DNA of 64,000 bases, from contig NZ_JBPODZ010000001.1 of the NCBI RefSeq assembly GCF_052060015.1, positions 724,345 to 788,344 of the forward strand. Direction: 5' to 3'. This document shows positions 46,614 to 54,595 of this stretch, one piece after another. The notes below the pieces were generated by a model, which was given only the letters and a program-made list of their open reading frames with translations, made no database searches and was not told where the DNA came from. Each line of letters opens with the position of its first letter. The first letter of the stretch is position 1. The DNA comes from Arhodomonas sp052060015 (GTDB taxonomy: Bacteria; Pseudomonadota; Gammaproteobacteria; Nitrococcales; Nitrococcaceae). Position numbers and translations under genes: made by a program.

Positions 46614-48002
46614 CTACATCAGCCACCGGAAACCGCTGCGCACGCCAATGGCGAGCAGCGCAAGCGGCGCGACAAACCTTATCAAAAAACGCCATAGCCT
46701 CGCCGCGCGCCCGCGCATCAATGACAGCCGCACGGTATCCGAAGAGATCACCCAGCCCGCGAACACGGAGACACCCAGCCCCACCGCCGGCAGCAGCCAG
46801 GTGGTCACCAACACATTGAGGGCCTCGAATAGGCCACCCTCCACCAGTGGGATGCGCCAGTGTCGTAACAGTCCGAACGACAGTAACGGCACCAGCCCCA
46901 GCAGCCAGGTGACCACACCGACCGCTGCCGCCGCGGCGGGCCGATCGCGCCGCGGCGAGGCCGAGAGCCAGGCCACGGCGGGCTCCATCAGCGCGCACAG
47001 CGAGGTCCAGGCGGCCAGGGTCAGCGCGGCGAAAAACAGCACCCCGAGATAGCGACCGCCCTCCATCGCCCCGAATACCTGGGGGATGCTCTGAAAGGCC
47101 ACACCGGCGCCGCCGCTGCCCGGGATTCCCCCCTCGAAGACCGCCGGCAGTACTGCCAGGCCGGCGAGCAACGCGAACAGCGTGTCCAGTGCCACTGTGG
47201 CCACGGCTGCACCGGCTATTCCACGACCGACATGGGCGCCGAAGGCCAGCATCACGCCGGTGCCGAGGCTAAGCGAGAAAAACGCATGGCCGAGCGCGAC
47301 AAGGAACGCCTCCCAGGTCACCGCCCCCCAGTCCGGGATGAAAAGGAAAGCAGTGGCCGCGGGAAATCCTGGTCCATTCCACTGCGCTACCACCAGCACG
47401 ATCAACAGTACCGCGAGCAGGGGGACGAACCAGCGCGCGGCCACCTCCAGGCCATGCCGCACACCGCGGGCGACTACGAGAATGCCCGAGCCGAGGAACA
47501 GGGTGTACCAGGCGAGCAGCGCCTCGCTGTCCTCGACCAGGGAACGAAACAACCGTGCGGCAGCCAGGCTGTCCAGGGCATCGAAGGCGCCACCAGCGGC
47601 GCGGAAGATATAGGCCAACGACCATCCGCCGACGATGCCGTAGACGGGCACCAGCAATACCCCGGCCACCACGGCGGCGAGACCAAGGCCACCCCAGGCA
47701 GGCGAATGGCCCTCACGCACCGCCACCCGGGCGAGACCACGTACCGGCTCGCCGCCAGCGAAACGCCCTATGGCCAGCTCCGCAAGCAGGAGAGGCAAGC
47801 CGAGACCCACCAGAGACAGCACATACAGGCCGAGAAACACGCTCCCGCCGTGCTCCCCCACCAGCCACGGGAAGCGCCAGATATTGCCCAGGCCCACCGT
47901 GGCCCCGGCCAACAGCAGGCTCAGGCCGAGCACCGTCGGGCGGGCCGGGCCGTGACCATCCATGCGTGCCTGTATCCTCTCTCGGCTCGGCGACCGCGCC
48001 AT
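46614..48002 (-). CDS. Neurotransmitter:sodium symporter (SLC6/NSS) family transporter
   Basis: A sodium-coupled amino acid transporter of the LeuT fold, 462 residues with about 11 helices. The helix 1 signature is LLLAGATVGLGNIWRFPWLVGEHGG with the unwound sodium/substrate site. Further signatures are FFSLSLGTGVMLAFG in helix 6 and ALMEPAVAWLS in helix 8. The start is open: ATG at 48002 with GGAGCG upstream, or ATG at 47963 (MDGHGPARP), which is closer to helix 1. It is 12 bp upstream of ratA. Substrate unknown; sodium coupling would suit a saline habitat. Confidence 0.9.
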   Translation of the reverse strand: MARSPSRERIQARMDGHGPARPTVLGLSLLLAGATVGLGNIWRFPWLVGEHGGSVFLGLYVLSLVGLGLPLLLAELAIGRFAGGEPVRGLARVAVREGHSPAWGGLGLAAVVAGVLLVPVYGIVGGWSLAYIFRAAGGAFDALDSLAAARLFRSLVEDSEALLAWYTLFLGSGILVVARGVRHGLEVAARWFVPLLAVLLIVLVVAQWNGPGFPAATAFLFIPDWGAVTWEAFLVALGHAFFSLSLGTGVMLAFGAHVGRGIAGAAVATVALDTLFALLAGLAVLPAVFEGGIPGSGGAGVAFQSIPQVFGAMEGGRYLGVLFFAALTLAAWTSLCALMEPAVAWLSASPRRDRPAAAAAVGVVTWLLGLVPLLSFGLLRHWRIPLVEGGLFEALNVLVTTWLLPAVGLGVSVFAGWVISSDTVRLSLMRGRAARLWRFLIRFVAPLALLAIGVRSGFRWLM

Positions 48003-48060
48003 TGTCAGCGCTCCCCGCGGGGCCGGCAAGCGTTGGCGCAGCCGCCGGCGAAACCGTAGA

Positions 48061-48558
48061 ATGCACGCCGTGAGCAAGAAAGCAGGCAAGAAAAAGGCTA
48101 CGGGCGCCGATAACGTCATTGCGGTCAACCGCAAGGCGCGGCACGAGTTCTTCATCGAGGAGACTTTCGAGGCCGGGATTGCCTTGGAGGGCTGGGAGGT
48201 GAAGAGCCTCCGCGATGGGCGGGCCAACCTTACCGAGGGCTACGTGGTGCTGAAGAACGGGGAGGCGTGGCTGATCGGGGCCAACTTCCCCCCGCTGCAG
48301 ACCGCGTCCACCCACGTGAACCCGGACCCCATCCGTACGCGAAAGCTTCTGCTCCACCGCCGGGAGATCGACCGGCTGATCGGCGCCACCGAACAGAAAG
48401 GCTACACGGTGGTGCCGCTGGACTTGCATTGGAAGCGCGGCGTCGCCAAATTGACCGTTGGCCTCGCCAAGGGCAAGAAACAGCACGACAAGCGCGCGGA
48501 CAAGAAGGATCGCGACTGGCAACGTGACCGCGCGCGGTTGCTCAAGCACAAGGTCTGA
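48061..48558 (+). CDS. smpB: SsrA-binding protein SmpB
   Basis: SmpB binds tmRNA and brings it to stalled ribosomes for trans-translation. Core motifs are RKARHEFFIEETFEAGIALEGW, EVKSLRDGRANLTEGYV, TRKLLLHRREIDRL and the basic tail GKKQHDKRADKKDRDW. The ATG at 48061 gives 165 residues; the GTG three codons later (48070) would give 162 and fits relatives equally well. Its partner RNA gene ssrA lies 74 bp downstream on the same strand. Confidence 0.97.
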   Translation: MHAVSKKAGKKKATGADNVIAVNRKARHEFFIEETFEAGIALEGWEVKSLRDGRANLTEGYVVLKNGEAWLIGANFPPLQTASTHVNPDPIRTRKLLLHRREIDRLIGATEQKGYTVVPLDLHWKRGVAKLTVGLAKGKKQHDKRADKKDRDWQRDRARLLKHKV

Positions 48559-48632
48559 CAGTCGGGGAACGCAAAGATCGTGCTGGCGGGGAACTCCCGC
48601 ATCCCATAGACTGTCATAAGAAACAGTATCCA

Positions 48633-48991
48633 GGGGGCGACATGGCTTCGACGCGGGTCGCGAAACCCCAGGTGCATGCCGAGGACGTCACTCAACCTCG
48701 TTAAACATGTGGCAGCAAAGATAGTTGCCAACGACGACAACTACGCCCTCGCGGCCTAAATAGCCGTGAGCGGTCGGCATCCGGTCTCCCGTGGCCGATG
48801 TACCGACCGGCATATTACACGGGATAGCCCCTCGGACGGCCCGGATCCGAGGCGCGAAACCTAACGGGCTCGCTAGCTGATCGCCCTGTCCGTCGGGCGA
48901 CAGCCGGCTAAACAAAATAGACGGATCTAAGCATGTAGACCCTGGGGCGGAGGTCCTGCGGACGCGGGTTCGATTCCCGCCGCCTCCACCA
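48633..48991 (+). ncRNA. ssrA: Transfer-messenger RNA
   Basis: tmRNA rescues stalled ribosomes. The 5' end GGGGGCGACATGGCTTCGAC pairs in a 7 bp acceptor stem with CGCCTCC before the 3' ACCA, and the T-arm GCGGGTTCGATTCCCGC is intact. The reading frame at 48727-48759 encodes the tag ANDDNYALAA followed by TAA, one residue different from the E. coli tag (ANDENYALAA). The length is 359 nt, the usual size for one-piece tmRNA. It follows smpB, and its 3' end adjoins an integrase gene. Confidence 0.96.
48961..48991 (+). other. Probable attachment site at the ssrA 3' end
   Basis: The T-arm and acceptor 3' part of tmRNA is a frequent target of P4-type integrases, and such an integrase starts about 200 bp downstream. 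I did not find a second copy of this segment elsewhere in the window, so the right end of the element is unknown or decayed. Confidence 0.45.
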
Positions 48992-49037
48992 AATTCCCTT
49001 CCGACGGCATTCAAAACCTTCCTTGGTCGCCTCACAA

Positions 49038-49060
49038 CCCCGCGTATCGCGGGGTTTTTT
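49038..49060 (+). terminator. Intrinsic terminator after ssrA
   Basis: A 7 bp stem CCCCGCG/CGCGGGG with a three-base loop TAT and six T (49055-49060) lies 46 bp after the tmRNA CCA end, between ssrA and the integrase. Confidence 0.92.
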
Positions 49061-49187
49061 GTTACATTCTCTTCTATCGCGTTCCAGAAGAAGCCGTGCG
49101 AAGGCGTGGGTAACAGCATGGGTACCCCCTGCTACCCGCAAAGCGGTTACCCACATTGCCAGCGCGGACCTGCTAGCAGGAGGGATG

Positions 49188-50366
49188 ATGCCGCTGACTG
49201 CCACCCAGATCCGAAACGCCATACCGGGTGACCGGACGTACAGGCTGACCGACGAGAAGGGACTGACGCTGCTGGTGACGCCGCAGGGGGCAAAGTGGTG
49301 GCGCCTCCGGTACCGCTTTGCCGGTAAGGAGCGGATGCTCTCCCTCGGCACCTACCCGGAGGTCAGCTTGAAACGCGCCCGGCAGAAGCGAGACGAGGCA
49401 CGCGCACTGCTCGCCGATGGCGTAGACCCCAGTGCAAGCCGCAAGGCGGCGCGCGCGGCCCAGGTGGAGGCGATGGCAAACACCTTCGAGGCCTTGGCGC
49501 GCGAATGGTACCAAACGAAGCACTCGCTGGAAGTCGTTCCAGCGCATGCCGAACGTAACCTGCGCCGCCTAGAGCAGTACGTGTTCCCCACCCTATCCCG
49601 AACCCCGGTCCGCGAGATCAATGCACCGGAAGTACTGGAGACCCTTCGCCGTATCGTCCGCCAAGGGAAGCTGGAGACGGCCCATCGGGTCAAGGCACTG
49701 ATCGGCCAGGTAATGCGCTACGGCATCGCCACCGGCCGCGCTGACCGTGATCCCACCCCCGATCTACGCGACGCCCTGCCGCCATCGCGCCCCACCCACC
49801 ACGCCGCTTTAGTCAAACCCGAGGACGTCGCGCCCCTGCTACGCGCTATAGAAGACTACGGTGGACAGCCGGCAACCCGCGCAGCGTTGAAGCTCGCCCC
49901 CCTACTGATCGTCCGGCCGGGCGAATTGCGCAAGGCACGGTGGGCGGACTTCGATCTGGACCGGGCCGAGTGGGTGACTACTGCCAAGGGGCGCGTCCCA
50001 CTGGTGGTCCCGCTGTCGAGCCAAGCACGAGATATTCTAGGCGAACTAAATCCCCTAACCGGCCGAGGAATCTACGTCTTCCCCAGTGTCCGTGGTAGGG
50101 GCCGGCCTATGAGCAACAACACGATGAATGCTGCCCTCAAGCGCATGGGCTACGGAGACGATATGACAGGGCATGGCTTCCGGGCGATGGCACGCACGAT
50201 ACTGGTCGAGCGTCTCGGCTACCCCGTTGAGGTCGTCGAAATGCAGCTAGGGCACCGCGTCCGCGATGTCCATGGCCGTGCGTACAACCGAACCGAATGG
50301 CTCGGGAACCGCCGTGAGATGATGCAGGCATGGGCCGACTATCTCGACAGACTTCGTGACCAATAG
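49188..50366 (+). CDS. P4-type tyrosine integrase
   Basis: Site-specific recombinase of the phage P4 / genomic island type. The N-terminal DUF4102-like arm-binding domain is clear (LTDEKGLTLLVTPQGAKWWRLRY, then MLSLGTYPEVSLKRARQKRDEAR). A core-binding helical domain follows, then the catalytic domain with Arg in LLIVRPGELRKARW, HxxR in TGHGFRAMART, His in EMQLGHRV and Tyr in GRAYNRTE. All catalytic residues are intact. An AGGAGGG site precedes two ATGs; 49188 has the better spacing (392 residues), 49185 is the other. It points away from ssrA into the island. Confidence 0.93.
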   Translation: MPLTATQIRNAIPGDRTYRLTDEKGLTLLVTPQGAKWWRLRYRFAGKERMLSLGTYPEVSLKRARQKRDEARALLADGVDPSASRKAARAAQVEAMANTFEALAREWYQTKHSLEVVPAHAERNLRRLEQYVFPTLSRTPVREINAPEVLETLRRIVRQGKLETAHRVKALIGQVMRYGIATGRADRDPTPDLRDALPPSRPTHHAALVKPEDVAPLLRAIEDYGGQPATRAALKLAPLLIVRPGELRKARWADFDLDRAEWVTTAKGRVPLVVPLSSQARDILGELNPLTGRGIYVFPSVRGRGRPMSNNTMNAALKRMGYGDDMTGHGFRAMARTILVERLGYPVEVVEMQLGHRVRDVHGRAYNRTEWLGNRREMMQAWADYLDRLRDQ

Positions 50367-50587
50367 CAGCCTATCTGTCTGTATTTTCATGACAGGGGTG
50401 TGGACAAACTCTCTACCCGCGTCGCGGGAATCGCGGCGGCGATAGCCAAGCATCCGGCGACTTCCTCTTCCGCACTTCCCCCCCCCTTGGACCCTACCGG
50501 GAACCCACTTCGACCCGCTTGAGCGTCTGTGCCGGGCGGTGGTTGACAAAGATATTGGCTCACCACAACGGGGGAACCGAAAATGAT

Positions 50588-50605
50588 GGTTCCCACATGG
50601 GAACC
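50588..50605. repeat. 18 bp palindromic site, copy 1
   Basis: GGTTCCCACATGGGAACC: arms GGTTCCCA/TGGGAACC are perfect inverted copies around a CA centre. It is nearly identical to the site 120 bp downstream. Function unknown; an operator or recombination directionality site is possible. Confidence 0.7.
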
Positions 50606-50706
50606 GACCGCGACTCTCCGGATGGAAAACACAGAGATTTGGGCAAGCCGCTGGAGCTATGTGTGCGCGCCCACAGATGTGCATGGACTGCTCTCACCCG
50701 GGGTAA

Positions 50707-50726
50707 GGGTTCCCACGTGGGAACCC
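50707..50726. repeat. 20 bp perfect palindrome, copy 2
   Basis: GGGTTCCCACGTGGGAACCC is a perfect 20 bp palindrome and differs from copy 1 only at the centre (CACGTG against CACATG). The two copies lie 120 bp apart, in a stretch without genes, downstream of the integrase. Confidence 0.75.
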
Positions 50727-50943
50727 CCACAACTGGCGGCAGACCCCGGGGCTTCCGTCGGCCTGGTGCTCGACAATGCCGGCGTACCCCTGATGCGCAG
50801 GGCGCCCGGGCATGCGTATTCCGGACGAAGCCGGCCACCCCCGCTGAGGGGGGAGCGTTGCCCGGCGCGGGATGATCACAGCGGTAAGCTGCTTCCTTTT
50901 GACCGACTGAGGACGGGGCAGATGCCGGCAACGAGGTTGTCCA

Positions 50944-51776
50944 TGCGTAAGATCAAAGAGGTTCTCCGACTGACCCTCGAGCGCGGCCTAAGCCGCCGGC
51001 AGGTCGCGCAGAGTGCCGCGGTGGGGAGGGCCACCGTGGCGGAGTATCTACGCCGCCTCGAGGCGGCGGGGTTGCAGTGGCCGGCGGCCGCGGCGCTAGT
51101 GGAGGCGACGCTGCAGCGGGCGCTGTTCCCGCCCTGGCCACCGCACCCGGCGGCGATGACAGCGGCGCTGCCGGACTGGGCCCACGTCCACCGGGAGCTG
51201 CTTCGCAAGGACGTGACGCTGATGCTGCTGTGGCAGGAGTACAAGGCCGCGCACCCGCAGGGCTTTCAGTACAGCTGGTTTTGTGAGCGCTATCGCGCCT
51301 GGGCGCAGCGCTCCGACGTCGTCATGCGCCAGACGCACCGCGCCGGCGAGAAGCTATTCGTGGGGACTTCGCCGGCGAGACGGTGCCGGTGGTAGACCGG
51401 CACACCGGCGAGGAGCGCCCGGCGCAGATCTGCGTATTCCGGTGAACGTGACCGCGGATTCCGGCGCCAGAGCCAAAATCGGGTCACGCTCCGGCCGGAA
51501 TCGCCGGTCACGATGCGCCGGAATCAGCGGTCACGATCAATCGGAATGGGCGGTCACGATGGGCCGGAATACGCAAGATCTTCGTCGCCGTGCTGGGGGC
51601 GGCGACCTACACCTACGCGGAGGCCACCTGGACGCAGCGCCCGCCCGAGTGAATCGGCTCGCATGTGCGCGCCTTCGCCTGCTTCGGCGCGGTCCCGAGC
51701 TCCTGGTCCCGGACAATCTCAAGGCAGGCGTGCACAAGGCGCACCGCTACGAGCCCGAGCTCAACCCTACCTAAGC
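50944..51776 (+). pseudogene. istA: IS21-family transposase IstA, decayed and interrupted
   Basis: The N-terminal helix-turn-helix part (MRKIKEVLRLTLERGLSRRQ, then VAQSAAVGRATVAEYLRRLE) and the start of the catalytic domain are readable, but the gene is broken several times. A two-base insertion shifts the frame after GEKLF (about 51357). A 145 bp miniature element interrupts it at 51431-51575. A TGG-to-TGA change follows PPE near 51651. A missing base shifts the frame again near 51700. The 3' part is deleted, joining it directly to an istB fragment. It cannot make a transposase. Confidence 0.85.
51431..51575. mobile_element. 145 bp miniature element with IS21-type ends
   Basis: The element begins TGCGTATTCCGG and ends CCGGAATACGCA, a perfect 12 bp terminal inverted repeat. 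It is flanked on both sides by AGATC, a 5 bp target duplication; removal of one copy plus the element restores the istA frame through ...AQIFVAVLG. Inside are repeated blocks of CGGAAT and GGTCACGAT spaced about 20-25 bp, the multiple-end-repeat pattern of IS21-family termini. It therefore looks like two IS21 ends joined with the genes deleted, that is, a non-autonomous (MITE-like) derivative. It has no coding capacity. Confidence 0.85.
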
Positions 51777-51779
51777 GGC

Positions 51780-51929
51780 ATGCACCAGGCGGTCACCGAG
51801 CAGAGCCCCCTGCCCGATATCGAAGAGCTCAGCTTCGAGGAGCGCCTCGGGCTGCTGGTCGACCGTAAGCTCACCGCCCGCGACGACCGCCGGCTGCAGG
51901 CCCGGCTGCGCAAAACCAAGCTCAGACAC
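51780..51929 (+). pseudogene. istB: IstB fragment
   Basis: About 50 codons of the N-terminal part of an IS21-type helper ATPase are visible: DIEELSFEERLGLLVDRKLT, then RRLQARLRKTKLRH. The Walker motifs are missing, because the sequence runs into an IS21-type terminal repeat right after LRH. It resembles the intact IstB at 56935-57690. The upstream istA relic has lost its 3' part. Confidence 0.8.
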
Positions 51930-51940
51930 CGCGCCGCGAA

Positions 51941-51987
51941 TCGGTCACGGACAGCGGAGTCCGCAATCACGTTCACCGGAATACGCA
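51941..51987 (-). repeat. Solo IS21-type terminal sequence
   Basis: Read on the minus strand it begins TGCGTATTCCGGTGAACGTG, identical for 21 bases to the left end of the 145 bp miniature element, and shares more divergent bases after that. It cuts the istB fragment and is followed by unrelated sequence (51988-52281) in which I see no gene. Confidence 0.7.
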
Positions 51988-52281
51988 CGGGGTGCTCACT
52001 GTACGAGAGGAAGTCCAATTACCCACCTTTGTGGCCACCGATCCCAGCGGCGGCAGGCCGTGCGGATGAGGACGTTTCCGCAGCGTGTTCATCGGGTGAA
52101 TCATCCGCCGTTTGCCCCGCTCCAGCCTGGGCGTCACCACCGCCATCCTTGCCCCCGGTTGCATTGCCATCGCCCGCGGAATCGTCATGCGAGGATGCGG
52201 CGGTCTGCCTCGTCGACGTGTTGGCGTTCGCACTGGTGCCGGAACCCTTCTATTTATCCGACACTCGCCCCTCGCTGAGAG

Positions 52282-52854
52282 GTGAAGGGTAGGCTGCGCA
52301 AGGGGCCGAAATCACCGAAGTCCGCTCGGACAGAATTTCTGCAGATCGGTCCTGAGACACCTGGCTACAAACTGGTGCAGATACTGTTCACCAAAGCTGT
52401 CGAGCGCGGGGTGACCATCACCGAGCTTGCCGAGGAGATCGATGTTGGCACCAGCACGCTCTCACACCTGCGCACGGGCCGGCGCCAGGCCAATCATCTG
52501 GACAGCTCGATCATCGAGCGAATCGCCACATGGCTGGAGCTGCCGAAGCTCGCTGTCATGATCCTCGCCGACCAGGTGACGATGGCAGACTTCTACGTGC
52601 CAGGCCGCACCCGGTTGGATCAGATCGACGAGAACATCACACAAGCGATCCAGTACATCCGTGGTGACGAGGAGTGGCGAGGCTTCATCCCGCGTGATGT
52701 CGACGAGTGGCGGCGCGAGGACCAAGTGTTCGTGATCTGGTGTTATGAGCAGGCCACCGGGACCAAGCTCATCCGTGGTGATGTGAGCTACCCGGATCTG
52801 CTCGAGACCATGCGCCAGTATCGCGAGGAGCATCCAGCCGAATCCAAGGACTAA
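52282..52854 (+). CDS. XRE-type helix-turn-helix protein
   Basis: A 190-residue protein with an N-terminal basic tail and a helix-turn-helix of the XRE/Cro type near residues 45-85: VTITELAEEIDVGTSTLSHL followed by RTGRRQANHLDSSIIERIA. The C-terminal two thirds are acidic and of no recognised family. The first possible start after an in-frame stop is the GTG at 52282; its ribosome-binding site is poor. The gene stands alone in the island between IS remains, and likely regulates island genes. No toxin-like partner is next to it. Confidence 0.7.
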   Translation: MKGRLRKGPKSPKSARTEFLQIGPETPGYKLVQILFTKAVERGVTITELAEEIDVGTSTLSHLRTGRRQANHLDSSIIERIATWLELPKLAVMILADQVTMADFYVPGRTRLDQIDENITQAIQYIRGDEEWRGFIPRDVDEWRREDQVFVIWCYEQATGTKLIRGDVSYPDLLETMRQYREEHPAESKD

Positions 52855-53610
52855 CCCAATACACAGACCCGGGGAATCACCAGGGGAAGGACCCGCGCCA
52901 CCGACCGCACCTGGAGGGGCGCCGCTCACCGCGGCGGACCGCCCCTCCCCGGGGGCGCGACAATAGGCCGGACGCGAAGGGGTGCTTCCCCTGATTTTAT
53001 TCTCTAAGCCGGAGACGGGAGCAATTTCATTCTCGTCCTCCCCCTCCACCCGGCCAACGCCCCTGTCGGGGCGGGCCGGGTTCCGGACACACCCTGCTCC
53101 ACCTATCCCCTCTCGCTGTTGCACGCGGTAGCGGCCGCGTTACCGGGGGTTCATCGTGCTCTCCTGCGCGCCTCTGATCGGCCTCTTATCGGTTGCCTTC
53201 CGACAAGCCAGTGGCCCATCGACGAACGCGCAATCGAGACGATGATTGATGAGGATGCTGTACCTAGTTACTCGAGGCCGGATGGTGTTCATGTCCCCCG
53301 GTTGAGCAAACCGATCAAGGTCCGATTTTCCTCCGGCCGCATCGGGCTGACGCCCGCTGAACGGCCGTCGGCCCGGCACCGTGGGTGGCTGCGTTCCCGC
53401 GCACGCGCACGCGGGTGCGGGCGCACGTGGGGGCGCGCGATCGCGCGCGCGAGGCTTTCGGATGCACTCTCATTGCAATCTTTCTACTGCTATTGACGCC
53501 ACTAAGCGGCACGCACCATCCCCTTCGATAGCCATCGGCGCCCGACCGGCCCGGAGTGCACCCGTGAGGGTGTTCGCTCCGGGCATGGGGGGACACGCCG
53601 GTTCCCCGGT
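52855..53610. other. Long stretch without recognisable gene
   Basis: About 750 bp of island DNA with GC-rich inverted repeats near 52910-52960 and a low-complexity CGCG-rich patch at 53395-53460. Open frames in it have no ribosome-binding site or recognisable motif, so I call none. Confidence 0.5.
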
Positions 53611-54126
53611 TCATGCGTCATCGTCTCCGCTGTCGTCCTGGCGGCTGTGGATCGCATACGACGTATCGAGGTTCGCCACGCACGTGTGCAGTTCCCGCAG
53701 TCGCCGAATGACCGTCTCCCGTCGCTGGATGATCCGGGTTGCCTCACGGATGTACTCGCGTGCCGACTCCGGCACTTCCTTCGCACGTGCTGCATGACTC
53801 GGATACCGCGGGCGTGTCGCATACCATGTCGGCTCCTTGCCCTTCTTCGACGACGCCTGGTTGATCCATCGTTGCCATCGCGGATGGGGGCAGCCGATGC
53901 ATCCGGGGCCGCACGCCTGAAGCTCCAACAAGACCGCGCCGTGACGCTTCGGCTGCTCGTCGCGAATGTGCTCACGCAGCAGGATCAATCGCTCGTTGGT
54001 GGCCTGCAGATGCTCGAGCAATCGCTCACTGCGTTGCCGCGCGGTGCGCAGTGCCTGCTCACTCATCTCCCGGGCCCTTGCGATCGCCTCCTCACGCGTC
54101 TGCTTGCTGCGCAGGTGCTTCACCAT
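53611..54126 (-). CDS. Hypothetical protein with coiled coil and Cys/His cluster
   Basis: A 171-residue protein. The first 65 residues form a charged coiled coil (REEAIARAREMSEQALRTAR, then RSERLLEHLQATNERLILL). A possible metal site follows, CGPGCIGCPHPRW, then KGKEPTWYATRPRYPS. The C-terminal part is again helical and ends in an acidic tail. The ATG at 54126 has a strong AAGGAG site four to five bases away, which supports a real gene. The Cys-x3-Cys-x2-Cys-x-His pattern before a tryptophan/tyrosine stretch recalls small zinc-binding domains of transposon-carried proteins; function unknown. Confidence 0.6.
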   Translation of the reverse strand: MVKHLRSKQTREEAIARAREMSEQALRTARQRSERLLEHLQATNERLILLREHIRDEQPKRHGAVLLELQACGPGCIGCPHPRWQRWINQASSKKGKEPTWYATRPRYPSHAARAKEVPESAREYIREATRIIQRRETVIRRLRELHTCVANLDTSYAIHSRQDDSGDDDA

Positions 54127-54595
54127 TCACTCCTTCACCCATCACCGCGGTTGCCGCCTGTTCTCGAGGCCGCACGCGCGTGCCCGCGCGTGAACGGCCT
54201 CCCGGTAGGGGGATGCGGCACCGCCGTCGCCGATTCGCTGGCGCCACGCGCAGCCGCCACCGACCCACCGACACCCCGATACCGACAAGCCACCGACCTG
54301 CCCCCTCCCCCGTGCAACGCCCTGCGGGCCCTCGGCCGGCACGGGGGTGTGCTGACGGCGCCCCGCCCACCACCTTCTGGTTGTGTCTGCACTATCACCG
54401 CTTGCCTTCGGCGAAACGTGCCAACACGAATCCAGCGGATGCCTCTGCCCCGCCTAGCGACTGTGCCTTCTCCCTCCTTCCCTCTCCCCGATTGGCATGC
54501 CCGCTAAACGCCGGTATACCTTCCCTCTGAGGTGGTGCCTGCCTGCCCGTGAAGGCTTCCGCAGATGGGCGGATCGGGGGAGACCGACGCGGCGT
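54127..54595. other. Intergenic stretch, no gene seen
   Basis: GC-rich DNA upstream of the gene at 53611-54126. The overlapping open frames on both strands are proline/arginine-rich, typical of chance reading of GC-rich DNA. Confidence 0.45.

Larger units (their letters stand above)
50367..50943. other. Intergenic stretch with two large palindromes
   Basis: No convincing gene. Open frames here lack ribosome-binding sites and family similarity. The stretch contains the two palindromic sites listed separately and leads into the decayed istA gene. Confidence 0.5.

Noticed and set aside
48961..48991. Separate tRNA gene at the ssrA 3' end
   Set aside because: The T-arm and CCA belong to tmRNA; the D-arm and anticodon arm of a tRNA are absent.
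50583..50943. N-terminal extension of the istA frame
   Set aside because: The open frame extends upstream of 50944, but istA similarity begins at MRKIKEVLRL and the upstream part contains the palindromes.
52910..52965. GC-rich inverted repeat as terminator of the XRE gene
   Set aside because: No T-run follows on the plus strand, and several overlapping pairings are possible in this GC-rich stretch.
53119..53496. 125-codon plus-strand ORF in the island
   Set aside because: No ribosome-binding site, low-complexity Arg/Gly-rich end over a CGCG tract, no family.
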